Source of the DNA: Stenocarpella maydis
Taxonomy: Eukaryota > Ascomycota > Sordariomycetes > Diaporthales > Diaporthaceae
Direction: 5' to 3'
Length of the DNA: 64,000 bases
Assembly (NCBI GenBank): GCA_002270565.1
Contig: NQMI01000006.1
Coordinates: forward strand, 702,244-766,243
The notes under the pieces are model-generated. The model did no database searches. It was not told where the DNA came from and worked only from the letters and a program-made list of their open reading frames with translations. Of this stretch, positions 1 to 14,313 are shown piece after piece. A program made the translations under genes and the position numbers. Every line of letters begins with the position of its first letter. Within the stretch, counting starts at the first letter, position 1.

Positions 1-358
1 TGTCTGCAATTCGGACAGGGGATGGACGGCCCCTTACAAGTTTGGACATTTCCAGAGGAGCCTTCCTGGGCTTTTGAGGATTCCGTCTCCCTCCGCAGCT
101 CCGATCCAGCCTAGCGCATGTCCCTGTTCTCCAGGACCAACGGCCCGAATTCTACATGTGTATCAGGTAAATCATCAGTGATACATTCGACATGAGCAGA
201 ACGAGTGGACCTCCGGCGCATTGCCTCCGAAATGGCAGTTTGATGGCGGAAATAAAAGGCATGGCACTGCCTAGACTTGGGAATGGCGTCCTCTGCGGAC
301 AAGCTTTTGCCAAGTTCTTGTCCATCATCAATAGCCATTATTTGAGGTCTCAGCCAAG
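1..358. other. 5' flank of the GH7 gene
   Basis: No gene is supported here. The stretch is the presumed promoter and leader of the GH7 gene that starts at 359. Short ORFs on both strands have no recognisable content. Confidence 0.5.
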
Positions 359-1618
359 ATGGCGCCCACACTGAGACCGACTACCACAGCAGCAGCCTTC
401 TTGTTGCTGCAGCTGACAGCCGCTCAGCAGCCTGGGACTATAACCCCCGAAGTACACCCCAAGCTCACAACCTCCAAGTGTACAGCTGCAGGGGGGTGTG
501 TTGAGCAAAATACATCTGTAGTGCTTGACTGGAACTATCGCTGGATACACACCGCGGATTATGCATCGTGCACGACCTCGACCGGCATCAACGCGACACT
601 GTGCCCCGACCAGGCAGCCTGCAGCAAGAACTGCCTCATTGAGGGTGCAAACTACACCGCCGCAGGCATCGTTACCTCGGGTTCGTCGATGACCTTGTCT
701 CAATATGTCCCCTCAGAGTCCGGCCTTTCAAGCGTCTCGCCCCGGGTCTACCTGCTCGACGACGACAACAGCAACTACGTCTCATTCCAGCTGCTCGGCC
801 AGGAGCTCACCTTCGACGTGGACCTGTCGACGCTGCCCTGCGGCCAGAACGGCGCGCTCTACCTCTCCGAGATGGACATCTCTGGCGGGCGGAGCGACCT
901 GAACAAGGGCGCAGCCAACTACGGTGCAGGCTACTGCGACGCGCAGTGTCCAGTCCAGACATGGAAGAACGGGACCCTCAACACGGACAAGTCGGGCTTC
1001 TGCTGCAACGAGATGGACGTACTCGAGTCGAACCGCGAGGCCGCCGCCTTCACGCCTCACCCCTGCGCGGACGACGCCTCCAACTGCGACAAGGGCGGCT
1101 GCGGCTTCAACCCCTACAACCAGGGCTACCGGGACTACTGGGCCCCCGGCGGCACCGTCGACACGAGCAAGCCATTCACCGTGACCACCCAGTTCATCAC
1201 CGACGACGGCACGACCTCGGGGACCCTCAGCGAGATCCGGCGCATCTACCAGCAGGGCAGCGTGACCGTCCCGAGCGCCATCTCCGCGCCCGGCGGGGAC
1301 TCCATAAACTCGACGTGGTGCGCCGCCGTCGATGGCAGCGCCGAGCAGTTCGGTAACCTGAAGACGATGGGCGAGGCCCTCGGCCGCGGGATGGTTCTGG
1401 CGTTTAGCATGTGGAACGATAATAGTCAATTTATGAATTGGCTTGATAGCGGTTCCAACGGACCGTGTAGCGCCACCGAGGGTGATCCGGCTATTATCCA
1501 GAAGGATAACCCGGATACGCATGTGGTGTTCAGCAATATCAAGTGGGGGGACATTGGCTCGACGTTCCCCAGCAACTCGACATCTACCAAGCTGAAGAGA
1601 GGCCTGATTAAGCACTAG
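359..1618 (+). CDS. Secreted GH7 endo-beta-1,4-glucanase (Cel7B-like)
   Basis: Single-exon gene of 419 aa. Residues 1-22 form a signal peptide (hydrophobic [12 protein letters not shown]) and the mature protein probably starts at QQPG. The GH7 signature NEMDVLE is visible, with E218 as nucleophile, D220 as helper and E223 as acid/base. Many paired cysteines ([20 protein letters not shown]) fit the disulfide-rich GH7 beta-jelly roll. The length and the short loops resemble the endoglucanase branch rather than cellobiohydrolases, but that is an inference. No linker or CBM1 follows the catalytic domain; the tail is short and basic (KLKRGLIKH). It would hydrolyse internal beta-1,4 bonds of cellulose or mixed-linkage glucans outside the cell. 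The start is the first ATG giving a proper signal peptide. It stands alone, with 5.2 kb free of genes downstream. Confidence 0.93.
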   Translation: MAPTLRPTTTAAAFLLLQLTAAQQPGTITPEVHPKLTTSKCTAAGGCVEQNTSVVLDWNYRWIHTADYASCTTSTGINATLCPDQAACSKNCLIEGANYTAAGIVTSGSSMTLSQYVPSESGLSSVSPRVYLLDDDNSNYVSFQLLGQELTFDVDLSTLPCGQNGALYLSEMDISGGRSDLNKGAANYGAGYCDAQCPVQTWKNGTLNTDKSGFCCNEMDVLESNREAAAFTPHPCADDASNCDKGGCGFNPYNQGYRDYWAPGGTVDTSKPFTVTTQFITDDGTTSGTLSEIRRIYQQGSVTVPSAISAPGGDSINSTWCAAVDGSAEQFGNLKTMGEALGRGMVLAFSMWNDNSQFMNWLDSGSNGPCSATEGDPAIIQKDNPDTHVVFSNIKWGDIGSTFPSNSTSTKLKRGLIKH

Positions 1619-4600
1619 GATACCATACAGCATGTGGATAGGCTTTTAGAAGAGTGTATATTAACTAGGGTTCTGTGATTGTATATACGTCGCTTGTATC
1701 TAGGATTGAATATAGATTGATATTGATCTGCGGATAACGAGCCGAAAATTTGCAACTCTTGCCTCCGGTCATTGTGCCCGCGGGTATCGCGTTTTTGAAG
1801 CTAAAGACTTTATGAAAAAGAAGCAGCGAAGTGATCCCTTTACAAGCAGCCACGTCGATGACGACTGGGCGTGGGCGCGGACATGTCCCAGGTGGCTAAT
1901 GAACAAACTCAGGCTGGCCTATGGGGTTGGTGATCAGACCCGAGATCCTAGGGCCAGACAGAGTATGGGAATTCTTTAGAGGGGAGGGCTGCAAACTCGT
2001 TTTCGCACCCATCACTGCATGCACAATTAACTGATATCTGTATTGATTCCGCTGCTTGACCAGTATCCAGAACGAAGGACTAAATAGTGAGACTACACGG
2101 GTACCTCTTTGACTGATGCTGTCGTTCGAAAGTTACTTTACAAAAGACTCAAAAATGAGAATTTCGCACAGTCAGACGGTTTAAGACCATGATATTGAAA
2201 ATAGCTGGATCCCTTCGCAACATTGATTCTCATAGTGGCATCTAAGTGAATTTAGAGGGAATTAAAACAACTGGATTCTTGTTCAACACCGAGATATCAA
2301 ATACCTACACATCCGACTAATGGAAATAGTAAACTTTGAGACGGAAATTTGCCATGGATCACACGTGAGTTAATACTCTGTCCCGTACATCTTGTGATGT
2401 TAATTACGGGTCGTTCCGGAAGAGAGGCCGGGTGCACCAAGTCAACAAGGACTCTCAAAGTTCCCTGCTACCCACAAGACTGGACCCGTGGTGTACATGA
2501 TCTCACAGTTACGGGCTTTGCATGTACGTAAGTGAGGTTCCTTATTCGCCCCGCTGATCAAAAGTCGGACCGAGAACGTCTAAGTTGGCACTGTGGAATG
2601 TCCCTCAAGGCCTCGTGTTATGGACACATTGGCAGTGCCAGCTGGCCACCAGAATGCTTTGTAGTTCCAATCCATATGTTGATTCTTCATTATCTCATAA
2701 CGACAGTGATTTTCTGCTGCAGGGCAGACTTACCTCTATGGCCCTGTGCGACGTGGTCGAAGGTGTAATGGAAAGGGCCCAGGTTCAATCCTCTTCTTGC
2801 GATCTCGACGCCCCAGTTGCTGCCTTCCAAGTTTCGTTCCTTCTTTATTCCCAACAGTTTCTTGCCCCTCGATTGGTAGGCACCCTGCCCCAACATTTGA
2901 ACGCTGCCCAGGTGACATTGGTGAAGCACTTTGATTGCCAACAGAGACACCTGGTTCCCATTAGTCTTGGGGCCCCGGAGGGAAACGTGGCATGTGATGT
3001 TAGATGTGTGTCTCCTACGGTTCTGCCATCCCTGTTGGGAGTTCTTTTTGCGCATACCGCCAGAAGCGGCAAATTTTGAAGTGGACATCCACAATGGAAA
3101 TAATAGACTTTTAGCCATGGTAGGTTTCTCGCCCACCGCAGCACAGGGCAACGCTTTCCGCAGCAATGCAGTTGATAATGCGGCTTAAGGACCCAGCATG
3201 AGGCGACCACTGAGAGGCAGGCAAGAAGGCAGGTCGCCGATATGTCAGGTTACATTGCAGACACCATGAGTTTCCTATTTGAGACAGGCGATTGCCACCT
3301 ACGCCACGGTGCGCCATTTATTCGCATGGCAAGCATCTGTTTGGGACTGAGGTTGTGCCAGTAAACATCCGGTTCGCGTGGTATCTTCGCCTCCTGTCTT
3401 CAAGACTTGTCTTCCGGATGCTTGGGGTATAGTATGAGACGTGATGCATGTGGAATAAAATGCGATTAGACAAATAACTATCGAATGTTACAATTCTGTG
3501 GCCTGGTTGGGATGAGAGAGTCCAGTTCGTTTGCAATCGGAGAAAGCGAAAAATACTGCGAAGATGCCGCACCCTATATCATGGTGTTATATAGGCCGGT
3601 GTCTCTTTTATCAAAAACTAGTAAAGCAAGGCCCCTGAAATATGACTACGAGTTTTACATGTGCATTTGTAGTTGCGGGTGCGCGCGTCCGTGATAGTTG
3701 TAGAAGGCTGCATGTTGACATTCGTTCTCTTGATCTTGATGAGTATTCGAGCTCGCCTCAATCTTATGATATACCTGACCCAGCCTAGATGGCTATCTAG
3801 GCATCTCCATATTGTGTTTTAAAATTTATTGTTATCGGCATTTATTTCTTATCTACCGCTGTGTCTTTGAGTGTTTACAACTGTACGGGGGGACCACCGC
3901 AGCTCCTCTTTTTTTTCTTGTTTTTTTCTGTGGTGTCTAAGAGGGAATTGTGGCCAGATTAAAAACGAACCAATTAGGAATCTCGTCTTGACCAGACCTA
4001 ATACGGCGGCAGGACTGATGATAGTGGTGAGTATGACTGAGCTGACGCTATCCTGGTACAATGCTAGTGTCGTGCTGTGAGCTCTGTCTTATCGTGCTGC
4101 AAGTGCGGCCACGGTACTATGCGAGCAAAATGCGACGCCACACCTGCATAATACACGTAGTCCTTATATCGCAAGGTATCGGCTAGTGGTGACTCGAGTT
4201 GGATGAGACTATCAACAGCTGTGATAGATGACCTGTCACGGCAATGGGCACCGGGAAATCGCGTTGCTCCTGGATCTATGCGATACAGAGAACACCGAGA
4301 GGGACCAGCTGTGTTCTGCTTTTGGGTCCACAACCATGACGAGAGACAGGGAGATGATTAGCACCGAGTACACCCGTCATAAATGAGAGTGCTCACCCGT
4401 AGACCCCGACAGGGAGCCGAACGACTTAGGCTCTGATTTCTCGCCCTAGACACGGTGTAGAATAGTGTCAGCCCTGCTTTGTTTCGCCATGGCGGTGTTT
4501 TGCAGTGACCGCGGGGGCGTCTAGACCGTAGAGTACGATCGGTGTCTCGCCCAGACCTCAAATGTCCGGTCTGGACCCCGAGCGCTGTCCTTCCAAGTTG

Positions 4601-6833
4601 TTGCGGGTGCAGATCGTGGACCCACACAGCGAGAGCCAAGCCGATTGAAAAGCTGTGGGTTCCTCCTACCGAGTGCCTGGGACTACTGCACGGCAAAGTA
4701 ATTCCCTCTGGACCAGCTTGGACAGGTTGACGGGACGGGTTTCTTGGTCCAAGGCGGGGCAGTCTGGGAGCAGGGGGCTAAGCGGGTGCGAGGGTGCCAC
4801 GCGATTATAGCTGACAGACATCTGTGCGCGCGAGGTCAGACAGCGGCAAGGTGGTCGATCTTTATATTGCTGTCCGTCTTAGGTTCTGCTTTTGCAAATG
4901 CGCAAAGGGATCGATCGCGGTGCCCCGACTTTGCTTAGCGGCAACGCCCATGTCCCGGCCATGTCCCGACTGAATGAATGTATCATGCGGGCAGACCTGG
5001 CAGCCTCTTGCCTGTCTGCAAGGTCGATCGAGAATCGAGCGTATGCGGCGGGTGGAGAAAGTTTACATAGTACTGAAGTATGTATTCTACGCTGAATATG
5101 ATTTTGGCTGTGGGCAGCGCTGCTTCTTCTGGCGGGGTGTTGATTGCACGCATGAGAACCCGAACCCTGACCCTGTTACTGGTGAAGTCTTGTTTTGGCT
5201 CCAAAATAGAACCCCCAACCACCACCAACGCCAGTCACGACGTTCACCGTGACCCAACAATGACGCTCGCTGACGAGATCAGATCGACTCCCTCAATTGA
5301 TCTTTTGAACCACTGTTTGATTGACAGCTTGCAGACGAGCTCAAGCCTCACCCAGCCCTGCGGCCCTGGTCCGAAGATCTTCTGGAGGGCGTGGTCCATA
5401 GGCTGAGTCGCTCACTCTGCTGAGACCATACCGCTGGTCGATCATCAACAGCTCCCCGCGCGCCTCACGAGTACCGACATGGCGACGTGGTGGTCTACCA
5501 GCATTTTGAGCTATGCCTAGTTTACCTACCTGCATGTGGCACTGCAGATACGGCTCGTCCGAAAGCGCAAACCCCTATGTCGTTGGGGCCAGATACTGCC
5601 CGCCAACCTAGTGTCGGACCGACCAAAAATCAGTGTCGTGGGTAGAGGTTAGGATATCAACAAATATTCCCGAGCCTCCATGCAGTTGGCGCTTGATACC
5701 CACGTCGCAATCAAGATCGTGGTCGTGCAGTATCTTCGCAGGCATTTATAAGAGCCGCCCCACTCGCGATGTCACGCACCCAGTCCTGCTGTACCTTTGT
5801 GGCAACGGCCCCAGCCTGAAAACAATCAGGTACCCGTCTCGCCTGGCCGATTCCGCCTCGACAAATCCGGCTCTGGACGGGCGCCCGTTGCAACTAGAAC
5901 ACGGCACTTCCCATTCCTAATGCACGGTGACATCGCAACGGCTGCCTACCAGCGTCGGCGCCGCTTCGACTCGATATGCGCTGCCGAGCTCAGTGTAGCA
6001 TTCTCGCCTGTTAGGCGGTTACATCCAACAAATACAGTGCCCTGGCCACAACCTCGGGTTACACCCAACATGACAAGGGCTGCATCCGAATGTTGCATCA
6101 TCGCGACAACTCTCGGTTTGCCTCTGGCCAACGCAGCATAGGTGTGAGAGGTTTGAGCGACCATGCGTCAATGCAGGGACACAGCCAGGAATTCTCTGCC
6201 TTCCCCTTTTAGGCCCACATGGAAAGCGTATGCACGAGAAGGGTACCTGTGGGGCCCTCTGCTGCTTTTGCCCGCGCACAGCTCCTGTCAGCCTGGTCGA
6301 CTGCATTGTACTAGAGTACCTGCAATGACACGGACCGACCATGTCCAGATCTTGTACACCTATCGCCTGCCAACGGTTCCACAGCATCCAAACTCCTGGC
6401 TGCAGCATCTTTCGTGCTAGCAAGACTCGCCAGATAACGCGGTCACGCTGTCACGCCGTCGCCATAGGGCAGAGCCGGGAGCCTCCATCCTCGATATCAA
6501 ATCGTTGAGTGCGACCACACTTCGAGATATTTCCTGATAGTTTTTCCAAAGCCCCACACGGCATGAGATGTATGATTTCAGCGAGATGGTGTTACTTTTC
6601 CTTGTCTAAGAGTCATTCTCTGTGGAAAGGCCCGAACGGTACCATCGGCCCAGGTAGGGAGGAGGACAGTGTCGTCGATAGTGATCGGCAGAAAAGGAGA
6701 AAGATTCAAATAGCCCCTCGTATGTGCATCATGGAGACCAGACTGCCCCACGGGGAGCTCCTCGTCCCCATCACGACTTCTCCTTCTTTGACAGACACCA
6801 CTCTCGCACCTGTGGCACCATTCCTCTTGTACA
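1619..6833. other. Long gene-free interval
   Basis: About 5.2 kb with no ORF that looks coding. The longest ORFs (for example 2585-3079 on plus and 2690-3166 on minus) overlap each other on opposite strands, have low-complexity or arbitrary composition and show no family motif. The last kilobase must contain the promoter of the alpha-glucan synthase gene. I recognise no transposon ends or RNA gene here. Confidence 0.5.
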
Positions 6834-9800
6834 ATGGTGTCGATAATGGGTCGTTCCATTTCATGTTTCGCTTTCGTGCTGCTGTGGCTCGTCGGGACGG
6901 TCGCATTCCCCTTCGAAGCCTCGATGGTTGACTGGAACTTGAACCAGAACCCAGACGCTGCCCATCCCCTTGACTATTGGGGTGAATGGGAAGGTCACAC
7001 ATATACACCTTCGCCAGAAAACTGGCGCATGCCAACATACACCCTTGCCTTGGATCGGTTCTCGAACGGCGACCCATCCAACGATGATGCCAATGGCACA
7101 CTATTTGAGCATGACTGGATGGCGAACCAGCTTCGGTTCGGCGGGGACATCAGGGGAGTGATCGATAACTTGGACTACGTACATGGCATGGGCATCAGGA
7201 CAATCTACCTCATGGGAAGCCCATTCATGAATCTTCCCTGGACCGCTGACAGCTATAGCCCGTTGGATTTGACCATGCTCGATCAACACCATGGTCGTAT
7301 CCAGGATTGGAGAGATCTCATCAATGCCATCCACGAGCGAGGCATGTATATAATTTTGGACAACACCATGGCCACGTAAGTGCCTGCATGGATCCTCCGG
7401 GCTTGATCATCAAGCTAATAGAAGCATCTCCAGGCTTGGAGACCTGGTGGGGTTCAAAGGGAACTTGAACAAGACCGCTCCTTTCAGCTGGTCCGAGTAT
7501 GAGTACGTGTGGAAGCACGAAAGGCGATACGTCGACTTCCAGCCGGGAAACGACATTGTCGACTGCTCCTATCCTCGCATGTGGGGTGATGACGGCTGGC
7601 AGATCACCATCAATCAGACCACTTGCCGTGATAGCGAGTTCGACCAGTATGGTGACTCTGCCAACACCGGCCACGTCATTGTCTACGAGAACCAGCTGGC
7701 CAAGTATGGTTCAGTACAGGACAGGCTTCGAGACTGGCGCAGCGATGTTCTCGACAAGATCAAACATTTCTCATGCATCCAGATTGCCATGCTCGATATT
7801 GACGGTTTCAGAATGGACAAGGCACTGCAGTCGACAGTAGACGCCCTGGCAGACTTTTCTCATTACCAGAGACAGTGTGCGAGGCGGTATGGCAAAGAAA
7901 ACTTCTACATCATTGGCGAGGTTGTGGGAACGGCTGCTCAGTCTTCCATCTACACGGGTCGTGGCAAGCAGCCTGACCACTATACCACGAACGCCACCGC
8001 TGCTGCCCTGTCAACAAACTCAACAGACACCGATAAGGTTATCCGAGGGCCCGGAATGTCTGCCCTGGATGGCACAGCATTCTCTTACATAATATACGGC
8101 GGCATGACAAGATTCCTTGGGTGAGTCCCACATCAGCAAGGTCTTGATTAGAGTCCCGTTAGCTAACCCCTGGATACAGGCTTGACGGTTATACCGGTCT
8201 AGATGGCACAGACTTTGTCGAGTTTTGGAACCAAATGCTTGGTCAAAACGATTTTGTCAATGCCAACACTGGGAAGTTTGACCCACGAGCGGTGATCGGA
8301 ATGACCAGCCAAGACGTCTTCCGATGGACAGCCATCAAAAACGGCACCCAAAAGCAGCTCCTCGGGCAATTCATCACCATTCTAGAGATCCCTGGCACAC
8401 CTTCTCTTTACTGGGGAGAGGAACAGAGCCTTTACCTCCTTGACAGCACCTCATCTGACTTCCTCTACGGAAGACAGCCGATGAGCAGCAGTCCGGGATG
8501 GCAGCTTCACGGCTGTTATAATGTTGGGGATGATATATACTATGGCTATTTCCCCGATGGCCCAGCAGTGACTGGCTGCCATGATGATACTGTCGGCCTT
8601 GACCACAAGGACCCCTCGCATCCTGCGAGGAATGTCATCAAGCGGATGTTTGAGATGAGGCGGCAATACCCCGTCCTCAATGATGGGTACATGCTCGAGA
8701 CTCTGTCCAATCAAACCAAGGAAGTCTACCTTCCTGGAAGCGCAGACGTGGCCAGCACCTTTGGTATATGGAGCGTATGGCGTCACCAATTGGAGGCCAC
8801 TCAGAATGTGGAGACACCCGATGCTGATGGGAACCATGGTGTCTGGCTTCTGTACTCCAACCTTGACAGGAGCAAGACCTTCACCTTCGACTGTCAGGAT
8901 GAAGCGGACGCCCTGGTTTCCCCTTTCGCTGTCGGAACCACAGTGAAGAATTTGTTCTATCCCTACGATGAGCATGTTCTGCAAAACTCGTCGGCCACTG
9001 TGGGTGGCTTGACGGGGCTGCGAGGGTGCCTGTCCAGCCTTACCATGGAACCCTGGGCTTACAGAGTCTATGTCCCAAAGGCGAGCTTTGTCGACCCGGC
9101 ACCGACTATCACGCGCGTGGTTCCTTCGCATGACGAGAGACTCACAGCAACTGTAGAGCTTGGCGAGAAACAGACTGTTCCAATTGAAGTCCACTTCTCC
9201 CAGGTCATGGACTGCCATTCCGTCATTGGTGCACTTTCTGTCAACTCCACCTCTTCAGACGGAACGGTGGCACGGATTAGCAATGACACAATTGCGTGCA
9301 TCAGCCTTGATGCGGCTGAAGGCACGCGATATGTGGGCCAGCCTGCCAGTCTCTGGAAGATCGCCGCTGATCTTGAACATGTGTCACATGGTATCCACGC
9401 CATCACAATCGCCAACGCCTCCACTGCCGACGGCCTGTACACCAATGTGACCGACCGCTTCATATTCCGGATCGGTGCTAGCGACAATCCTGTCGTCTTT
9501 CCACAGACTGGAAACTACTCGAGCGGCCTCCTCCATCGCGACGAGTCCACCAACCGACTCTACGTCTCCCAGCATGCCGCCGGTGCCGACAAATTCCGCT
9601 ACTCTACCACCTGGGGCTCAAGTTGGAGCAAATGGCTCGACTACACCGGCGATAATTTCACCCTCGAGGACCAGGCTTGGTCTGGGACTTCGCGTCAGGC
9701 TTGGGACGGCGAGCACGTCGTGATACAATACTGGAGTCGATTGGCCGGCAGCAGTGACCACGTCCAGCACGGCGACCTGGTGCAAGGCGATCTCGCCTCG

Positions 9801-12800
9801 CACAAGCCCCGCCGCTGGCCACATGCTTTCATCTTCGGGTCGTGGAACGAGTGGGGGTACGACGACGGCCTTGTGAATAACATGCGCCTCACACATCCTA
9901 ACACTGATGATGGCAACTCTTTTGGCAGCAATTGGGCCTTCGACCTCGAGGCCGAGTGGCCGACTCAGATCCAAGTCAACGTCTGGGGCATGAACCCCAA
10001 TGGGCTGCCAGACAAAACAGCACAATATGGAGATGTTGACGGCGACAACGTCCTTGACTGGCTCAAGCCCGATACCCTGGCAGACAATACCATCAACATT
10101 ACCCGAGGCCCCGGCATGCCGTACGTTGGTTGGCGTCTGCTGGTCAATGACGGTAGTTGGAATTACAGGGTAGTACCGATAGGCTCCGGGTGGTACCAGC
10201 TTGTGCTGTCAATCCTTCTTGGAGTGATGCCGTTGATATGTGCTTGCCTGGCTCTCTGGACCTTCAAGCGGTCATACTATCAGGTCAAGTTCAACCAAAT
10301 GGGCATTAATACCGGCGGGGGCTTCTGGGCAGAAGCGGCATCTAAGCTGAAGCGTTCTAACCACCGTGACATTGCCCAGAAGGACAAGTCGCAGTCTAAA
10401 GTGGCAGCTGGTGGCTCATCAACATCTGCCACCACAACAGCTCTTGCCGAAGGCGCACAGCCGCCCCGCCGCACCACTCTTATTGCCACCATGGAGTATG
10501 AGATTGAGGACTGGGAGATCAAGATCAAAATAGGTGGTCTTGGAAAGATGGCTTCTCTCATGGGCAGCTCCGCCCTCGCACACCAGAACCTCATCTGGGT
10601 GGTTCCTTGCGTCGGTGGCATCGAATATCCCGTGGACACTATTGCCGAGCCAATAGTGGTCACCATCAACAGATCTCGATATATCGTAAATGTGCAGTAT
10701 CACCAGGTCCGCAACATCACATTCGTCCTCCTTGATGCGCCGGTCTTTAGAGCTCAGACTAAAGCCGACCCCTATCCAGCACGCATGGATGACATCGAGT
10801 CTGCTATCTACTACAGCGCCTGGAACGCATGTATAGCCGAGACCCTGCGGCGCTTCCCTGTTGATCTATACCACATCAATGACTATCACGGTACTCTTGC
10901 GCCGCTCTATCTGCTGCCCCAGACGATCGCAGTCTCATTGTCGCTCCATAACGCGGAATTCCAAGGAATGTGGCCCCTGCGCACAAAGGGCGAGATGGAT
11001 GAGATCACAGATGTCTTCAACCTGCCCAAGGAGACTGTCAAGACTTACATCCAATTCGACAAGGTCTTCAACATGCTTTACGCGGCTGCCAGCTATATTC
11101 GGCAATTTCAAGGCGGCTTCGGCGCTGTCGGTGTTTCAAAGAAGTACGGAGCACGGGCCTATAAGAGGTACCCCATCTTCTGGGGCCTGCACGAGATCGG
11201 CTCACTGCCAAACCCAGACCCCGATGACATGGCTGACTGGAATGCGGGCATGGCCAAGGAAATCGGAACCATGGATGTCGTCGTCGATGAACAAGCGGAG
11301 GAGAAGAGGGGCGAGTTGAGGGTACAGGCCCAGAGATGGGCCTGCCTGGAGGAAAACCCCAATGTGGGTAACGTTGTATTCGTTTGAAGCTGGTTGCTCA
11401 TGCTGACCCCCGTAACAGGCCCAGCTGTTTGTATTCGTCGGCCGTTGGTCTCTACAGAAGGGAATTGATCTCATCGCCGATGTCTTCCCAGCTATCCTTG
11501 ACAAGCACAAGGACGTACAGCTCATCTGTCTCGGGCCAACAATCGACAACCATGGAAGGTTTGCAGCACTCAAGCTACAAAAGACGATGGAAAGATACCC
11601 TGGTCGGGTTTATTCCAAGCCTGAGTTCGTTTCGATACCCCCATACGTCTTTAGTGGAGCAGAGTTTGCCCTTATGCCATCCCGTGACGAGCCCTTCGGC
11701 CTTGTCGCCGTGGAGTTCGGTAGAAAGGGTGCTCTATGCGTCGGTTCTCGTGTTGGAGGCCTGGGCCAGATGCCGGGCTGGTGGTTTACAATAGAGTCCA
11801 CCGAGACCAAGCACTTGTTACGCCAGTTCAAGTCTACCATCAAGTCTGCCCTGGCTTCCTCGGAGGAGACAAGGAGACTGATGAGGGCACGCTCGCTAGT
11901 TCAACGGTTCCCAGTGATGCAGTGGGTCCAGGATCTAGACACTCTGCAAGCCAGGTCCATTGAGGCCCACGACAGCGTCAGACGGGGCTCAACATTCAAC
12001 CTTCTCCTGCCCGGGACTCGTTCGTCTTCAGCCACCTCACTCGCTTTAAATCCCACTCAACCTGCTCCGACTCTGCCGAACTCGCCTACTATCAGCACGC
12101 CTCAGACTGCAGCATCAACGGCTTTCCCGAGCAGACTTGGCAGCCCGGCGCCGAGCCCCACTCGTGGCTTCAGCTCGGGGAGACGAACACTCACACACAC
12201 GCCGTCCATGCTTTCGATTTCGACAGCGTCCGAACCCAATTCAGGAGTCGCCACACCCAGGACGCCAACATGTACCTTTATCCGGAACAAATCATCGTCT
12301 GCTTTGGGCAAGCTCTTGTCCAAGAGGCTTGATGCCCTTGCAGAACTCGACAGGACACAGTCACAGATAGAGGCAAATGAATTTCCTGATGAAGTCCAGG
12401 GCTCCAACAGATCATCCTCGGGCAACGAACACGAGGAGTCTCTCACCCACAGCCTGCCAACAGCCAACCAATCTGTCCTCACCCTCGACACGGTGGTCGG
12501 CGGTCGTAGTGATTTCAAGCTGCAGAACGTGGAACCTTTCTTCAACGACCCCAAGGGCGAATACTACAGATCTTTCTCGAAGCTTATAGACTCACACAAG
12601 GGCAACCTGTCTGCAGATAAGCTGTGCGTCGAGGACTACATCCGCTCTTCTGAAAAGAACTGGTTTTCTCGCTTCCATGATGCCAAGCTGGGCAAGACCC
12701 CCAAACCGGTCATCAATGTTTCTACTCGGTCAACCTCAGCCGCCAGGAGCTGTGAGGATGGCAGTGTGGAGGTGAACGAATTCAACCTGCGTCCTGACTA

Positions 12801-14124
12801 CAAACCCCCAACCGGCCTGAGGAAGATCATGCTCGCAAAGATTGGAGACTGGCCACTTTACGCTTTTCTATTAGCCTTCGGACAGATCATCGCCGCCAAC
12901 TCCTACCAAATCACTCTGCTTACAGGCCAGAATAGCCAGAGCGCCCAGCAGGTGTACATAAGCTCAGGAATCTACCTCGGCGGATCGCTATTCTGGTGGA
13001 TCCTGTTCCGCAACGTGAAGCTTTACATCTCGCTGTCCCTGGCCTTTGGGTTCTACGGCGCAGCCTTCCTCATCCTGGGGCTCATCCCCTTTACGACCTC
13101 GCAGCTCGAGACCATCGCGCTGCAGTACACTGCCACCGGACTTTACGCCGTCAGCTCCGCCAGCGGGTTCCTATTCTTCACGCAGAACTTCCTGACCGAG
13201 GGCGGGAATCCGGTTCGATCTTGGATGTTCCGCGCCTGCACCATCCAAGGCACACAGCAGATCTACATCACAGCACTGTGGTACTGGGGCTCGTATGCAG
13301 CTAAGCTGCGCAGCAGGGGCTACGCGCTCATCTCGCCATCCTCGCGCACCGTAACGTGCGTGACACTGCCCATCGCCGCTCTTCTGTGGGCCATCGCCGT
13401 CACACTCTTCATTGGTCTTCCCGACGCGTACCGCAGCAGGCCTGGATATGTCTCGGCCTTCTACCGCTCCATCCTGCGCCGGAAGATTGTCGTCTGGTTC
13501 CTCGTCGTCGCCGCGATCCATAACTACTTCCTCTCGGCACCGTACGGCCGCAGCTGGACCTATCTGTGGTCCAGCGCCGTTGCGCCCGCGTGGAGCATTG
13601 CCGCCCTCGCCGTCTTCTTCTTCGTCGTCGTCTGGGCCGCCATCCTCGCCGCCATGGCGTACCTCTCCAACGAGCACTCGTGGGCCCTCCCGCTGTTCGC
13701 CATCGGCCTCGGCGCCCCGCGCTGGGCGCAGCTCCTCTGGGGAACCAGCGGCGTCGGGCTCCACCTGCCCTGGGTGGGCAACGACCTCGCCAGCGCGCTC
13801 GTCGGCCGCAGCTTGTGGCTGTGGCTCGGCGTGCTGGATGCCCTGCAGGGCGTCGGCTTCGGGATGATCCTCCTGCAGACCCTCGGGCGGTTCCATGTCA
13901 GCTGGACCGTCTTTGGCGCGCAGGTGATCGGGTCAATCGGCACCATTGCCGCGCGGGCTACCGCGCCCAACAAGATTGGCCCGGGCCGTGTCTTCCCCAA
14001 CCTGGCCTTGGATCTGTGGGAAGGGCTGAATAATTTCTGGCTCTGGGTACCGCTTTCTTTACAACTACTTGTTTGTGTGGGCTTCTTCCTGTTTTTCAGA
14101 AAGGAGCAGCTATTCAAGCCATGA
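6834..14124 (+). CDS. ags1: Cell wall alpha-1,3-glucan synthase
   Basis: Exons 6834-7375, 7434-8120, 8180-11363 and 11419-14124 join in frame to 2372 aa, the usual size for fungal Ags/Mok1 proteins. The order is: signal peptide (residues 5-25; MGRSISC is an alternative start); the family-typical VDWNLNQNP; an extracellular GH13 amylase-like domain with DGFRMD (D304 to D309) and catalytic-type E343 in IIGEVVG; one TM segment near 670-700; a cytosolic GT5 starch-synthase-like domain with KIGGLG at about 1193 and EPFGLVAVEFG at about 1562; a Ser/Thr-rich linker; and a polytopic export region from about 1945 to the end. It polymerises alpha-1,3-glucan at the plasma membrane, and the GH13 part is thought to act as transglycosylase. 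No agtA or amyD-type amylase lies next to it, unlike in some Aspergillus loci. Introns are 58, 59 and 55 bp. Confidence 0.96.
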
Positions 14125-14313
14125 GCGAATCATGTCTACGAGGCACGGGGACAGTTTCTTGATCTTTTATTCTCTTGCGATCTTATTACTATCTTACGGC
14201 AATGATCCACAGACATAGACTTATATGGTTTGGTATCAAGACACGGGAATGTCGATATATAATGATCGTGACCAACCAAATATACAACTTAGCTGCCACT
14301 AATCGTCGCATCC

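Noticed and set aside
782..1633. Long minus-strand ORF opposite the GH7 gene
   Set aside because: It is a shadow of GC-rich codon usage; the plus strand has a complete GH7 domain.
2780..2795. GGTTCAATCC word resembling a tRNA B box
   Set aside because: No A box or cloverleaf could be placed around it.
2585..3166. Overlapping ORFs on both strands near 2.6-3.2 kb
   Set aside because: No motif, no signal, no plausible splicing; similar quality on both strands points to chance.
13171..13896. Long minus-strand ORF within the alpha-glucan synthase 3' part
   Set aside because: Antisense to the conserved membrane region of the synthase; composition (Glu, Gly, Arg) is typical of a shadow frame.
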